Source: Epiperipatus broadwayi
Lineage: Eukaryota; Onychophora; Udeonychophora; Euonychophora; Peripatidae
DNA: 64,000 bases
Direction: 5' to 3'
Assembly (NCBI GenBank): GCA_028023455.1
Contig: JAQFVV010000320.1
Coordinates: 558,001 to 622,000 of the forward strand
Shown: positions 43,967 to 56,193 of the stretch, one piece after another
Layout: every line of letters starts with the position of its first letter
Position numbering within the stretch: the first letter of the stretch is position 1
The notes under the pieces: model-generated
Told to the model about the DNA's origin: nothing
The model's input: the letters and a program-made list of their open reading frames with translations, nothing else
Database searches by the model: none
Program-made: the position numbers and the translations under genes

Positions 43967-45539
43967 TATTCTTATTCAAATGTAGATTTACATATTTTAG
44001 ATAAAAATTAATATAATTGAATGCAAGAATAAAGTAGTTTGTTCAGAATCTATATCTTGATTTAAAAATGCAAAAGTGTTTATCATTAAAAAAGCAAAAC
44101 AAAAATCCATAAGAAATTAAATGCTTATATGCATTTGTCCAAAAGAAAAAAAAATTGTAAATAATAAAATAAGTAATCCATAAAACATGGAAATGATGGT
44201 TAATAAATATTCAAATTATGATTTCAAAGGTCACATACTAAAACATGAAACTTATTGCTCCTTACATTTTTAAAGAATATAGATTCACTGTTTTTAATTT
44301 AGTTCTTTCCGTTGTTTTTTTTTCTAAAATTAACTAAAAAATTTGATCTCTATTGCCATTTGAGAACGAGAGACCATCAATTATTCAATGTTAAATTGAA
44401 AATTTTCATCACTCCTTAAAAAAAAAGTCAATTGTTTATTTTGAAAGTACTAATGAGAAAATGTTTATTAACTTTGTTGCTATATTATAATCAATTACAT
44501 TTGATACATTTAATTGTAATTTAAATTGTTATGGATTATCTTTTTTTTTATTGCTTACAATTTTTTTTTGTTTTGCAATTCAATTTTTTTGGAGAAATAA
44601 ATGCATACTGTACATTTAATTCCTTTATTGATTTTTTTTCTCATAAGTACATAGATCACATATTATAACAATACCAAAAAAATGAACTGATCAATATACA
44701 GGTCTCATATTTAAAAATAATATAATTGATTAGTAAATATATAAAGCTAATTTTTATTAAAATTAAAAAAAAAAAATACATTTTACTAAAAAGTATGTAA
44801 AAATGTGCATTCATTAATTTGAAGAAAATAGCTTTTTAACAATTGCAACTATAATTGCTAAGCACAGTTATATTCATAAGAGTTATTAACAAATGACTTA
44901 TACATATACAACACATACAAATAAATAAATATGAACTATATTGAGTTTAAAAATGAGAAACAAATTTAAAACTGCAACTATAAGATGATCCTATAGTTTT
45001 AAAATGCAGCAGTAAATAAATATCGCATGTACATTGGATGTTTTGATTGAATAAAAAATTTCTTTTGATAATTTCACAGTAGTAGAAGGACAGACTCTAA
45101 AACTCAATATCTATATATTTCATATCAACTGTCATTTTTAATATCTGAAGTTTATATGAATTCCCAAGCAACAAATCACTTGATTATTTTTATTGTTCAT
45201 TTACACATGATTGTTTATAGATGTTTTGACAAATAGAATTATCTTTTTAAAATGATCTCATGGGAAAAACTATTAAAAACAAATTAGATTGCCAATATAT
45301 TTTTGTGGCAAACATTTACAAAATAATTCATTTTGTTAAAATATTAAACAATCCAGAATATTAAAGATTAAGAAAACACATCATTATATAATAAATAATA
45401 AAACAACCACTTATAAAAGAATATGGTTCTTAATGTCCAAAAAAAAAACCAGAGAGAGAAAAAAAACTAGTCTAGAAATGAGTTTTGTAATGACTGTACA
45501 AAACAATTTATGAAATACAAATTCATCCATGTATAGAAC
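43967..45539. other. AT-rich stretch, nothing identified
   Basis: About 1.6 kb without a supported gene. Confidence 0.5.
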
Positions 45540-45923
45540 ATACTGGTTCATTTTTCCATCCACATGATATTTTATGATGTTGTCTTTTAGTTTTTTTAGC
45601 AGAATTTCTGAAATATTTCAACAACATGTCTAATTCTAGCTTTACAATGTATTCTATTCTCTGTCATATCTTCCCAATGGAAACAATTATTATTGCATTT
45701 CTTTAGATTGACTTTGAGATAATCCTTTTAACACAGATGGAATCGATCTCTCTCATAACATCCATGCTCAAGTTCACCATAAAACACCCTTTTATGATGT
45801 CTTCCATTGTTCCATTCATGTTACATGTCTAATCTAATGAAGGTGTGATTTTACAATAGTGGATTCAATAGTATCACATCCAGAAAATTGAAGAACATAT
45901 TGATTGCCTTTATAACCTTGCCA

Positions 45924-46239
45924 TTGTGCACTAATACACAGCTGAAGAGAAGTTTATTCTTTATAATTGAAATATCAAAATAATGTTGAGTGCTTTCAGG
46001 AGTTACACTATTCTCATAATCATATATGGATTCATTATAAAGTGATGGAGTGAGGGTGTGTGTCACTATATATATATATATATATATAGTAAAAATTTGA
46101 CACACTTCTCACTCCATCACTTTATAACTGAACCCAGCTATGAGTATGAGAGTAATGTAACTTGAAAGCCCTCAACATTATTTTGATATTTCCAATTATA
46201 AAGAATACATTTATCTTCAGCTACATATTAATGCACATC
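45924..46239. repeat. Long inverted repeat with (TA)n centre (arms about 142 bp)
   Basis: Left arm 45924-46064 and right arm 46096-46239 are reverse complements, about 85% identical. Shared blocks: ttctttataattg, aatatcaaaataatgttgag, gctttca and tataaagtgatggagtgag. The centre is a TA microsatellite of about 22 bp. A cruciform-prone AT centre is expected for inverted duplications formed by hairpin-mediated events. Confidence 0.85.
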
Positions 46240-46390
46240 TTAACCCATTACTTGCTGTGAAGTAGAAGTATAAATTATCATGAACATCCTTAAGTGAAAC
46301 TTTTTAATGATTTTATATTGTGCTCACAGTATCCAAGTTTTACTTCTATGTAATAAATTTGGCAAAATAACAAGTCTAAATACAGCTTAG

Positions 46391-46723
46391 TTGCAGTATT
46401 TACTTCCCTGTGATGAAATATTTTATCATATTAACTTATTAAAAGCAACTTCAGTACATTGGGGTCTGGGTTGCATCTCAGCATCTAAGTTCATCTTTCT
46501 ATTTATAAAACTACTAAGATATTTAAATTGGATTACATTCTCAAATTGGTAAGCAATTGCAGTAGTTACTTCCCTGTGATGAAATATTTTATCATATTAA
46601 CATATTAAAAGCAACTTCAGTACATTGGGGTCTGTGTTGCATCTCAGCATCTAAGTTCATCTTTCCATTTATAAAACTACTAAGATATTTAAATTGGATT
46701 ACATTCTCAAATTGGTAAGCATA
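46391..46723. repeat. Tandem duplication, period 166 bp
   Basis: The unit from ttgcagtatttacttccctg at 46391 recurs at 46557 (ttgcagtagttacttccctg) and stays almost identical to 'tctcaaattggtaagca', about 97%. It lies inside the LINE relic, so it arose after insertion. Confidence 0.9.
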
Positions 46724-47260
46724 CAAACTAAAACTTGGTGAGGATTTTTCTTCTATCATAGACTGATAAGAATTTGAGTTCTTTCAATATTGGTTATTAA
46801 ATCAAGATCTTTATATGCTGCATTCAAAACATTAATAATATTCTGTAAATAGTGGTTTTGAGCTCACAAAAATTATAATTATCAGTTTATTATAAATCCA
46901 GAATCCAAGAAGATAAGGTTCTTGTTTTTTGCTTTTAATTGATCCAAATTAAATAAAAATTTTGGCATCAAACCTATATTGTATCTGAATTCTTGTTAAA
47001 ACCACCTATAAACAATTTTAGTCTACTGTTATAAAAATTGAAAACAATATTGTACTAAGTATACACCATTGTTTAACACCAGGTTTTATGCCTCAGATTT
47101 TCCATTTGCAGTAGTAACATTTTCTCTCATTCCACCATATATAGAAACTGTATAATTTAAATAAATTTTGGTGGATAACTTACTAAGTTTAAACAATGCC
47201 ATGGATCTGCCCCATTAATTAAAGCAATATGTAGATCATTTCATTTAAATCCCCTAACAC

Positions 47261-48109
47261 TTTTCTTTTACTTGCCTAGAAATAAACATTATTTCTACAA
47301 TGCATTTTGATTTTTTAAAACATATGAGTGTGTGTGCTCAAATTAATCAATGATTAATTTTAATAAATAATTACCAGTCATTATAGTTTTTGAAATACTA
47401 ATTGATATAAATGCTATGTATACATATTATATACAGTATATTCATATTATATATCCACATCTAAAGTAAAGAGAATTGATATACATTTATGCATATACAA
47501 TTTAAAAACAAGCAACTATAAATAACTTTAATAAGAGATTGTCAAATCATATAGTACCATAATAAAATAGGCTTTAACCTTATATCCCACCAGAGCAATG
47601 ACAGTATTATATAAAAAAGAATGAAACATCTTTCATCTATAAACCACAATCTCATTTGCAGCATCACAATAATTGTAATTATACTATAATGACCACAGCT
47701 TTCTATGAATAACTAGTTGCAAAATAGTCCATTTTAAAGAGTGAGAAATGTCAATTCATATTCCAAAATAATAACGCTGTTAAAAATAAATTTAGGTTGT
47801 GTTACATGTTATCTTGTTTTATTGCATTATTGTTTTAAATATAACATAGTTTTACGTTTATATTAAAGAACTTTTATAATTTGAAACAAATTTATCATTG
47901 TTATATCATTACTAACCATCATAAATAAGTACTGTATACCCAAATAAAGTTAATTTAACACTAACAGTTCTAATTTTAGAAAGAAAAAAAAACTTTATAA
48001 AAAGACAAGTCTATACAAACCAAACCATAAATAGATTCACATATATATTATATTGTGATCATTTATTTTATATGATATACTGTAATTCTGCCTTTATTTC
48101 CTTCTGCTA
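47261..48109. other. AT-rich stretch, nothing identified
   Basis: Could include further decayed LINE sequence, but nothing can be aligned. Confidence 0.45.
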
Positions 48110-48830
48110 TTTTTTTTAATAAAAGATTTCAGTTGTTTGCCTAAATGCAGTTTTCTATTGTATTCTATTCTCAACCATATTCTCTCAATGAATGTAAGTA
48201 TTGCACTGCTTTAGACTGTTTTTGAGATCATATACTTTACTTAAAAGTTTGTTCTTCTTTGGGAAGATGTGGTTCTTACATTTATAGCTTCAATATCATC
48301 AGATATAGCAAAGTGCAGAATATAGTAATTGGTCATATCTTTTTCTTTATTTTTAGAATATTACATAACATCCTTAAAAACAAATTTTCAGTGATTTATA
48401 TTATATTGATTGGTGATCCATATCTCATTGTCAACTATAAATTTAGTAAAATAATAGTCCTATCTACAGCTACTTTTATAATCCTATGATGAAATAACCT
48501 ATTCCATAAACTTAATTGCAGTGACAATTCATTAAAGTCTGTTATTTATTAGCATTCAAGTCTGTCTTTTTACTAAAAAAAATTCTGAGATATTTAAACT
48601 GATTCATATAACCAAATACTGCTAACTATTTTTCTTTTATTACTGGTGGGTAAAACATGTAAGCTTTGAAACATTACTAACTCAATCAATTTATGCTTGC
48701 TTCATGAAGCTGCTTGTATATTATCTAAGAGACCACTGACTATTATAAAAATTGAAAACAAAATTGGGGTTATTATACATTTCTGTTTAAGTTTCATATC
48801 ATGATACAATTGGGAAAGAATATGTATTTA
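48110..48830 (-). pseudogene. LINE relic, family J, second minus-strand copy
   Basis: Minus-strand blocks in order: FNELSLQLSLWNRLFHHR and IKVAVDRTIILLNL near 48540-48420, then LKNSLKQCNTYIH, ENMVENRIQ and AFRQTTEIFY near 48240-48115. They correspond to the post-RT region and tail of family J. Heavily mutated. Confidence 0.6.
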
Positions 48831-48900
48831 ACACTCGATATAATTTTAACCGTATCTTATACAAATCCAAAATATATTCAACAGTCTTATAAATTAGAGT

Positions 48901-49362
48901 ACCAAACTATCCATATAGTAGTGCCACAAAGTTTAAGCTTTCATAATCAAAGTATGCAGGAAGGTTTTTTTATAAAATCCCTATCTAGTGCCTACTCATC
49001 TAACATCCTCAGACTAGTTTCTAATTTGTGGCTTTCATCAATGAGGAGTCTTATATTTGAGAGCACTGCACCTAGATCTCAAAATCTAATGCAACCCTCT
49101 ACCCAAACTCATTTGCTTTTATAGTCATACAGATCTAAACTCAGTTCAGCTTCTGTACATTTTAGTGTTTTGGGTTTTTCAAAAACCACAGTCACTTAAT
49201 AGATAAAGGGTGACTGATGGAGAATTGCATTAGATCCTAAAATCTAAGTGCAATGCTCTCAAATCCATGGCTCCTCAATGATGAAAGCCACAAGCTGGAA
49301 ACTAGTCTCCATTGATTATAAAAGTTTGCACTTGGTGGCACTACTGTGTGAAGAGTTTGGTA
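48901..49362. repeat. Inverted repeat of family B
   Basis: Left arm 48901-49104 and right arm 49208-49362. Shared blocks in reverse complement: 'tagtagtgccac', 'gactagtttc', 'gtggctttcat' and 'atctaatgcaa'. The left arm has about 50 extra bases around 48958-49010, which are shared with the 23.2-kb copy. After the right arm, 'taagcatatgaaatggtg' matches the end of the other family B copies. Confidence 0.75.
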
Positions 49363-49799
49363 CTCTTATTAACAGCATGTGTAAGCATATGAAATGGTGA
49401 TCATGGGATGTTTTTGGTATTTTTAGTCTTATAAATGCTTGTGTAAAACTGACATATTTTTTTAATTATAAAATATCCCTAAGATGCCATTATTTTGAAT
49501 TTAGATGCATCCAAATAATTTTGCAAGAATTTTTTATTTAAGCATAGTTGCTTAATATAATTACCTCCACTTTAGTCACAATTAGATTATTATATCAGAG
49601 ATAGGAAGACTTTTTCAGGACAAGAAATGTTACAAGTGTTCCACCACCCATCATCTATATATTGTAATAATAATTGCAAATAATGATAGCATCCCATCAG
49701 TTATCATCAATACACCTTTATAAATTGGAATTTTTTTATCCACTATTTTTTTTTCAAATGCAGTAAATATCTTCATTTTATCTTTTCTTCTTCAAAGAT
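49363..49799. other. Stretch with no identified gene
   Basis: AT-rich. It may hold decayed remains of the hAT fragment on its right, but I cannot align it. Confidence 0.35.
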
Positions 49800-50031
49800 A
49801 TTAATTGTGATCTAAATTCTTTTAACTTTTGTTTGTGTAATTTGTTTTTAATGAATAATTTTTATCAAAATTTGCATGCATGGTTTTAAAATGTTTTTTG
49901 TTTCCATTTTTGGAAGTGACACACATGCATAAGATATATACCACACGTATTTTACATTCACCAATGTGAATAAAAACCATTTTTTCCATTCTATATTGTC
50001 TTTCTTTTCTTTGCACTTGTTTCACATTCAC
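49800..50031 (-). pseudogene. hAT transposase N-terminal (BED finger) fragment
   Basis: The minus-strand frame reads FIHIGECKIRVVYILCMC, then NGNKKHFKTMHANFDKNY. The order 'F--I-----C--C------N-K-HF-T-HA-FDK-Y' matches the degenerate BED-type zinc finger that starts ZBED/SCAND3-like hAT transposases. Downstream on the same strand KEFRSQLISLKKK fits the next block with a frameshift. The catalytic core is missing. Confidence 0.6.
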
Positions 50032-50039
50032 ACATTATA

Positions 50040-50504
50040 TCCCTTTTTTAAAATATGATAAAAATACTATTTTTTATGATAAACTACTTAAAACTTAGTG
50101 CCTGTCACAACAAAAAATGCAGTTATTAGCTTCACAATTGACAGAATATTATTCAATGCTGCCAATTGTAGCTTTGCATTATAAAATGAATGTATTTGGG
50201 CTGATGAATTTGCAATTGATATATGTAATTATTGTGCACTTTGAATTGAGGCATGTATGTCATTTGACATATTCATCGGCTAGTTTACCTAACTGTACAA
50301 CAGCTGTCATGAATGTGAAGAGCTGATTCTCACTTTATAATAGTTATATGTGTCAAAATATGTATTTCTTTTATATATAGCAAACTAATCGGGTATAATG
50401 TACCATCATTTATATTTTCTTTTCATTTAGGTGGTCACTCCAAATTTTTTTAGACATTTGACCATGAACAATGTCTTATGATGTACTGAGACTTTTTCTT
50501 ATAT
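50040..50504. other. Stretch with no identified gene
   Basis: A 69-codon plus frame at 50117-50326 has no recognisable content. Confidence 0.4.
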
Positions 50505-51650
50505 GCTGACAGGAATCTCTCAGCCACTATGCCCAGAAAAACCTGTTAGTCACTTTACCTTCCCTTTCCATTTTTCACTCGTAAGTTTTTCCCATATTCT
50601 TCTCTATCCTGCTCTATCCCATTTCCACAGCATAATCTTTGTTGACTTCATGGCCTTTATAACGAAATCACCATTATCTTTTCCCAAACCAGCATAAAAA
50701 CCAATAACCCATTTTCTGTATAATCACTTTGTTTATATTTATTTTTCCACAACTTCATTATTTGTACTCTTTCTGCTTTCAGGCATTTACATTCAATTAA
50801 CAGATGGCTAATATTTTCTATGCCTTACTTACACAATTTTCAGACTAAATCACTCACATTTTTCCATTTATGTGTATATTCTCTTGTTGCTAAAGGTTCT
50901 GTTCAAACCTTAAACAGTAAACTGTTTTCCTTGCTATTGTCATAAATTAATTCACACTCCATATTCTGTTTTCTTCTATATATGTGTGTGTGCACTCTCC
51001 ATATTAGTTCTTCATCTCTCCAACTTTTTATTATTACAACTATTCTTCTATCTCATTCCTTGCCACTATAACACTCAACAATACTCCTAACAGAATTATC
51101 CCACCTTTTGTATAAGTATACTGATATAAATTCTTTATCCAAATCGGCTGCATACCATATGACCTTTCTCATCCATCTTATTGCCTGCTCTTTACTCATA
51201 ACCCTATTAAATACTATTTTGTCTATTTTCTTATTAACCATAAATTGCAATTAATTGAACATTTTCATTTTGCTTTTTACATCTCTCATATAAAAAACTT
51301 GACTATCCCATTTCTCCTTGAATTGCCTCCTTTGCCATCCAGTCAACTGCATCTAATGCATGTCTTCCTACTTCCCTTTGTACTTTTTCTAACACCCCTT
51401 TACAAATACATAATGCATCGTTACTATATTTTAACCCTGCTACTACCATTTCCTTCCATACAATTCTACCTACATCATACTTATTATACAAAAACACTGT
51501 TAATTTCTTTATCAATCCCTTCCTTTTCTTTGCTTCATTTATCAATTTTTTCTCCCATTCATCCAAACAATTTCTCTGATTACTTAAGACAATTCCCAGA
51601 TAATTATACCTATTCACCACACTTCACTTAATATCCCCAATAAAAAATTA
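50505..51650 (-). pseudogene. 5'-truncated copy of the CR1/L2-like LINE ORF2
   Basis: Minus-strand sequence collinear with 3830-4990 of the near-complete element at roughly 80-85% DNA identity. Recognisable peptides are VNRYNYLGIVLSNQRNC, EWEKKLINEAKKRKGLIK, VQREVGRHALDA and EFISVYLYKRWDNSVR. It has several stops and frameshifts and lacks ORF1, endonuclease and the catalytic RT motifs. This copy is older than the 3.8-9.5 kb one. Confidence 0.9.
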
Positions 51651-51699
51651 TTTGTCCATATCTGGTTTATGTCAATACTGCCCTCTAGTATGCAATCTG

Positions 51700-52165
51700 T
51701 TTTCCAAATGAAAAAGAAAACCTTAAATAGACAACAAAAAGAAACATCTAAAGAAAAAAACAATTATTGATCTGGTAGTGTATCCATAACTATCAATAAT
51801 AGACAAATTAAAGAAAATCTGCAATAAGTATAACATCAGAACAGCTTTTCAGATTTCTAACATCTTTAAAGCCTAAAAAACTTGAAATGTTGAAAAACAA
51901 AAACTGCATCAAAGAATGTAAATGTGGAAGGACATATATTGGTGAGATCAGTCCCATTGAAAAGTGATTGCAAGAAGGTAAACTGATTAGAAGAAAGAAA
52001 TCAGATGTGTATAGAGTAGCAGATCATGTATATACCAATTGGAAAAATACAAAAAAATTGCATAGAGAAAAAAAAGTACAAAGAAAAAAATTAAAGTTGC
52101 TCATATGACAATGGCAAACAACCCCATAAATCAACCTAGTGTGGCTATTCAGAAAGTATGAAAGC
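51700..52165 (+). pseudogene. Penelope-like element C-terminus with GIY-YIG nuclease
   Basis: The plus strand reads IIDKLKKICNKYNIRTAFQ, then after a shift KNCIKECKCGRTYIGE, a stop, LQEGKLIRRKKSD and RVADHVYTNWKNT, then VAHMTMANNPINQPSVAI. This is the usual order after the RT of Penelope-like elements: linker, cysteine-bearing GIY-YIG nuclease (here 'KCGRTYIGE'), then the H-x-x-x-x-x-H-like helix. The RT itself is not found upstream, where the LINE copy adjoins. Pseudogene with at least one stop and shifts. Confidence 0.75.
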
Positions 52166-52269
52166 CTCTAATTAACTTTGCTCTTAGAAAAAAGTGGAAA
52201 AATTAGGAGGAACCTCATAGATAAATATATGAAATTTCTATTGACTATACTCGGTGAGAACATAACCTT

Positions 52270-52460
52270 AAAATTCAGTACCCAATAATCTAAGGTCTAG
52301 GTTCGATTCCCATGCTAGTACTGTCACTGGTCAGGCCAGAAACACCCGAAGAAGAGGGGAGAATAATATCTCTCAAAATATTGTGCATATATTAACCTGT
52401 GTGTCATTATTAGTAACAGTTGAATGTATTTGGAATATTTAAATATAAAATTAAATTTTT
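52270..52460 (+). mobile_element. tRNA-derived SINE family P, second copy
   Basis: Has a good B-box (aggttcgattccc), then 'gtcactggtcaggccagaaa', 'cacccgaagaagagg', 'ctctcaaaatattgtg' and 'gtatttggaatatttaaat', all shared with 24960-25140. The 5' part of the tRNA-like head is poorly preserved. It follows the Penelope-like fragment by about 100 bp. Confidence 0.7.
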
Positions 52461-55241
52461 CTAAAGACATTCAGTACTTACATTAGATGATGAAAATAGT
52501 TCAATGTATAAATACAAAAACTTCAGTTCTTTTGGTTGGTTCGCATAAGAATAACACACCAGATAATTGATATTAAATAGGACAAACATTCAATCCAAAT
52601 CAAATGTTAACAAAATCTCATTTAATATGGCTAATAATTTAACTTCCCATGATAAGACTTAATTTTTAATCATTTTTAATAACATTATGAATAAACAATT
52701 ATTATCAAATTTGTAAATATCAATTAGTATAATATTAACTTGCAGTTTATATCAATGACTTATCCTCCAATTACCAAATCTACTTTGCAAATACAGTTTC
52801 ATTTATTTTCCTTGTTCCTTTTATGAATAGAAGATCTGATAACCAATACTAAATAAAATTATATTTCAATATATATTTTAATGATCAATTTGAGGATCTG
52901 CGGGTGTGGCTAATATCATTGAGAGAGGTGCTACTAGATTTTCAGGCTAAAATTTCTTATCTCTGTTTGTAGATGGTAAAATTCTAATGATATTTAACAC
53001 AGTTTTTTATCTGATGTTTCACATACTGATATGTAGGAAATTTAAAGTTTACTAGAGAAAATATCCAACCACCACTTCCTACAGAGTCATCTGGAAGAAC
53101 CTTGAGATCCTTTTACACTTTCCTATAATCTGGAAAATGGATCACTTATTATTTTATTTACAATATCATAATATTATATAATTGATAGAATGATGAGTAA
53201 TGAAATAAACTTCAAGTTATAAACTAAATAAATAACAAATATTTATTAGAAATCAATAATTATTACAATGTAACATTTAACATAAAATTACTCTTCATGG
53301 TTATATTTTACAATTAATTTTCCAAATCTAAAATTCATGAAGTACATAGAATAAATAAAAGTAGTACATCAATAGGCAATAAATCTAGAATAAAATATGA
53401 TATACTCACATCATGTATATAACATTTCATCTGCTTATTCCTACATACTTTCATGGACAATATCATAATAATCTATAAATAATGCACTTGGTAGTTGGTT
53501 TTATCTATAAAATAAGTCCTGTATGTGCACATAAATATTATTTTAGAACTTAATATTATAGTAGAAAAACATAACTTATATTCCAAACATGCAATTCTAT
53601 GATAATCACCAACATGGATTTACCATATTTTAATTATTATCCTAATGTACAAATCATTATTAAAGATATTATAACTATCTTTAAAATATATAAGTGAGAT
53701 GCATAAATCATTAATAGACTATAAATATGTTTCAATAATATAATACTGGCATGCATAAATTTCACTTATTTAATATATCAACATACAAATGATATATATA
53801 TCATACTAGATACAGAATCCACTTTTAAAGTTTCTAATTACTAAATTCAAACTTATTCTCATTCAGTTAACATGATACATGCATATCCAAACATTAGCTT
53901 TAATAGGATTCCTACAAATCCCTAAAGTTTCTCCCTCAATTAATATTCTTTGGTCATAACTAAGTATTGTGATTTCAATAAATGTGATAGTATTATTTGC
54001 TGACTTTCAATAAAATGATTTCTATTTATATATCCACATTCATATTAATGCTTTAAATTGGTTTCTAAGCTTATCTAGGTGCATATTTTTACTTATTTTC
54101 TAATTAACATTTTAAAAACTAGATTATTTCATAAAATAATAATAATAAATGATTAGATTTAATTTTGAATGATGAATGATTTCTAGGGATTAAATTAATA
54201 CTTCTTCTTAAATAACTCAAAATAAATAATTATATATGAAGTTTAGCCCTAGCAATTCACTCTCTCATTTTGAAACTTAAAATTAATGTGATTACAATAA
54301 AATATTTCATTAAATAAATTCAAAATCATTAATCTTAGCATATGTATAATAATCATTAAATCAAAATAAAAGAGTATTGATCAAAGAATAAATGACAAAA
54401 AAAATATTAATTCTTTTAGATGGCTATCTAAAAAGGAAAGTTCATTTTGGAATTTAAGCAAAGTTCATAAAGTCTACAAATTCAAAATGACTTTACTATG
54501 ATTACCTATGATTAGTGAAGAATCTTATTATTGGACATTCAGCAAGTTTTCATGTTGATTTGTACCTCCAATTTAAATAATCATTTCTTTTACATACACT
54601 TATTTAATAGCTTTGTACAATATAAAGTTCATGGTTTTAGATCAATTATGGAGGATCCTTGGGTTTTCATGTATAATTATTTTTGTCATACAGTCGGGAT
54701 TTGCATAAATTTTGGAAGATTTGTTTTGTCATGATCAGTTTACTACATAGGCAATGTTATCATTACAGTTAGTTAGGTTATAGTTGGTTAACTGCTCTTC
54801 AAAACCATTCTTATTGGAATCAGCTCTATGTCTTGGGTAAACTGAGATAAACTAGCAATGGATAAGAAAGCTTCCCAGTTTAATTGAGGTTTGTACTTGA
54901 CATATAGTAGCTCACAGCTACTTTCTGATGCACAGCAAAGAAGGAGAAGACAAGCAAGAAAAATAAGATGAATTGATTTATTTTATCAGACTATTTATAC
55001 TAAATTTCCATTCAAGAGAATGTTAATCTCTTAATTATTAAGGAAAACTATTGTATCAAATTTCTGGAAATTAATCAAAGATTTACAATAAAAGAACAAT
55101 ATGTATGTTATATATTATACATAGCAAGTATTATAATTACCATATCAGGATTAATTAGTTTCTGATAACATATACAATTTATTTTATTAGTAAATAAAGC
55201 ATTTATTTTTATATGACGCTATGCATACAATTGTATACATT
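52461..55241. other. Long AT-rich stretch, nothing identified
   Basis: Nearly 2.8 kb with no frame, domain or repeat I can support. Confidence 0.5.
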
Positions 55242-55412
55242 CAAAGATCAGCCTTTCAAGCTAATTGTGCATGCGTCTTCTGCAAGTGTTAAATAATAAA
55301 TGAATACTTCACTCTACAATACAAGATATAGTATTTATGCAGGAATAAAAGGAATCTCTTATTCCTACGACTCAAATTCTTTTATAAGAGCAAATCTGAA
55401 GTACTGTTGGGT
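55242..55412 (-). repeat. Inverted-repeat family C, one arm plus loop
   Basis: Contains 'cctttcaagctaattgtgca', 'gtgttaaataataaatgaat', 'ttatgcaggaataaaa' and 'agcaaatctgaa', matching the arm and loop of 29417-29664 read through once. The second arm is absent. Confidence 0.8.
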
Positions 55413-56193
55413 AAAGCGTGAGAGTAGAATTTATTTTATTGTTTTTTTTCTAATTTAATTATTTTATGTTAACCTTAACTAAATTGAATACATCCTATCT
55501 AATTTGAGTATAAATTTAGACATTACTTTTTTAAAAAAAAAATCTTTATCATTTTTTTAATAAGGGATTTTTTTTTTATTCTTAAAAAATGTTTTCTTAA
55601 ATATTTATAAAAAAAAATTTCTTAAAAATTTAAATAAAATTTTCTATCTAAAATGGAATGTTGTTGATATGTATATATTCACAAAATTTAATTCTATTGT
55701 ATAAAATCTTATTTTCTCAAATATTTAGCTGGTTTTACTACCTTGCTAGCCTTGATGTAATGTTCATTGTTAAACTAACTTCCTCCCTTGCTGTTACAAG
55801 AAATATAAATAAAATAGATATTTATATTTATTTCAATATATTAAAAAATATATTCTTGTTATTATTCCAAAGCAGCAATGGTAATATTTTTTTCTATAGA
55901 TAAAATTTTATTATATTTTACAATTATTTTGGTAAATTCTATTATTTATTATATTAGGATTATTGAGATAATTATTTAAAAGGAATCATAATTTTTATAT
56001 GACAAAGTGAATTTGGCATCTATTTATTGTATTTATTAATTTATCCCTTTAATAGACACTCACTTAACATCAGTCTTGAAATAAATCAATAAATATTGTT
56101 TCTTCATATATATTCTAGTTGATATTAAATTACAGATGATAATTTTGATACACATTTTGTTTTATAGATCATGCTCATTCTATTTTATATATA
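55413..56193. other. AT-rich stretch, nothing identified
   Basis: No supported gene; an 81-codon plus frame at 55658-55903 is AT-rich and hydrophobic, without a motif. Confidence 0.5.

Larger units (their letters stand above)
45540..47260 (-). pseudogene. LINE relic, family J, interrupted by an inverted repeat
   Basis: Minus-strand pieces include, near 47260-47080, an RT segment (LSYPPKFI and IIQFLYMVE) preceding what should be the 'VTNGVKQGC' block, and near 45840-45560 the tail (VFYGELEHGCYERDRFHL, LKVNLKKCNNN, WEDMTENRI, VVEIFQKF). These match the plus-strand relic at 39480-40095 block by block. Between them lie a long inverted repeat (45924-46239) and a 166-bp tandem duplication (46391-46723). 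Many stops; clearly dead. Confidence 0.65.

Noticed and set aside
49822-50031. Independent host zinc-finger protein
   Set aside because: The finger and its following blocks match the N-terminus of hAT transposases and the rest of the frame is broken, so it is annotated as a transposon relic.
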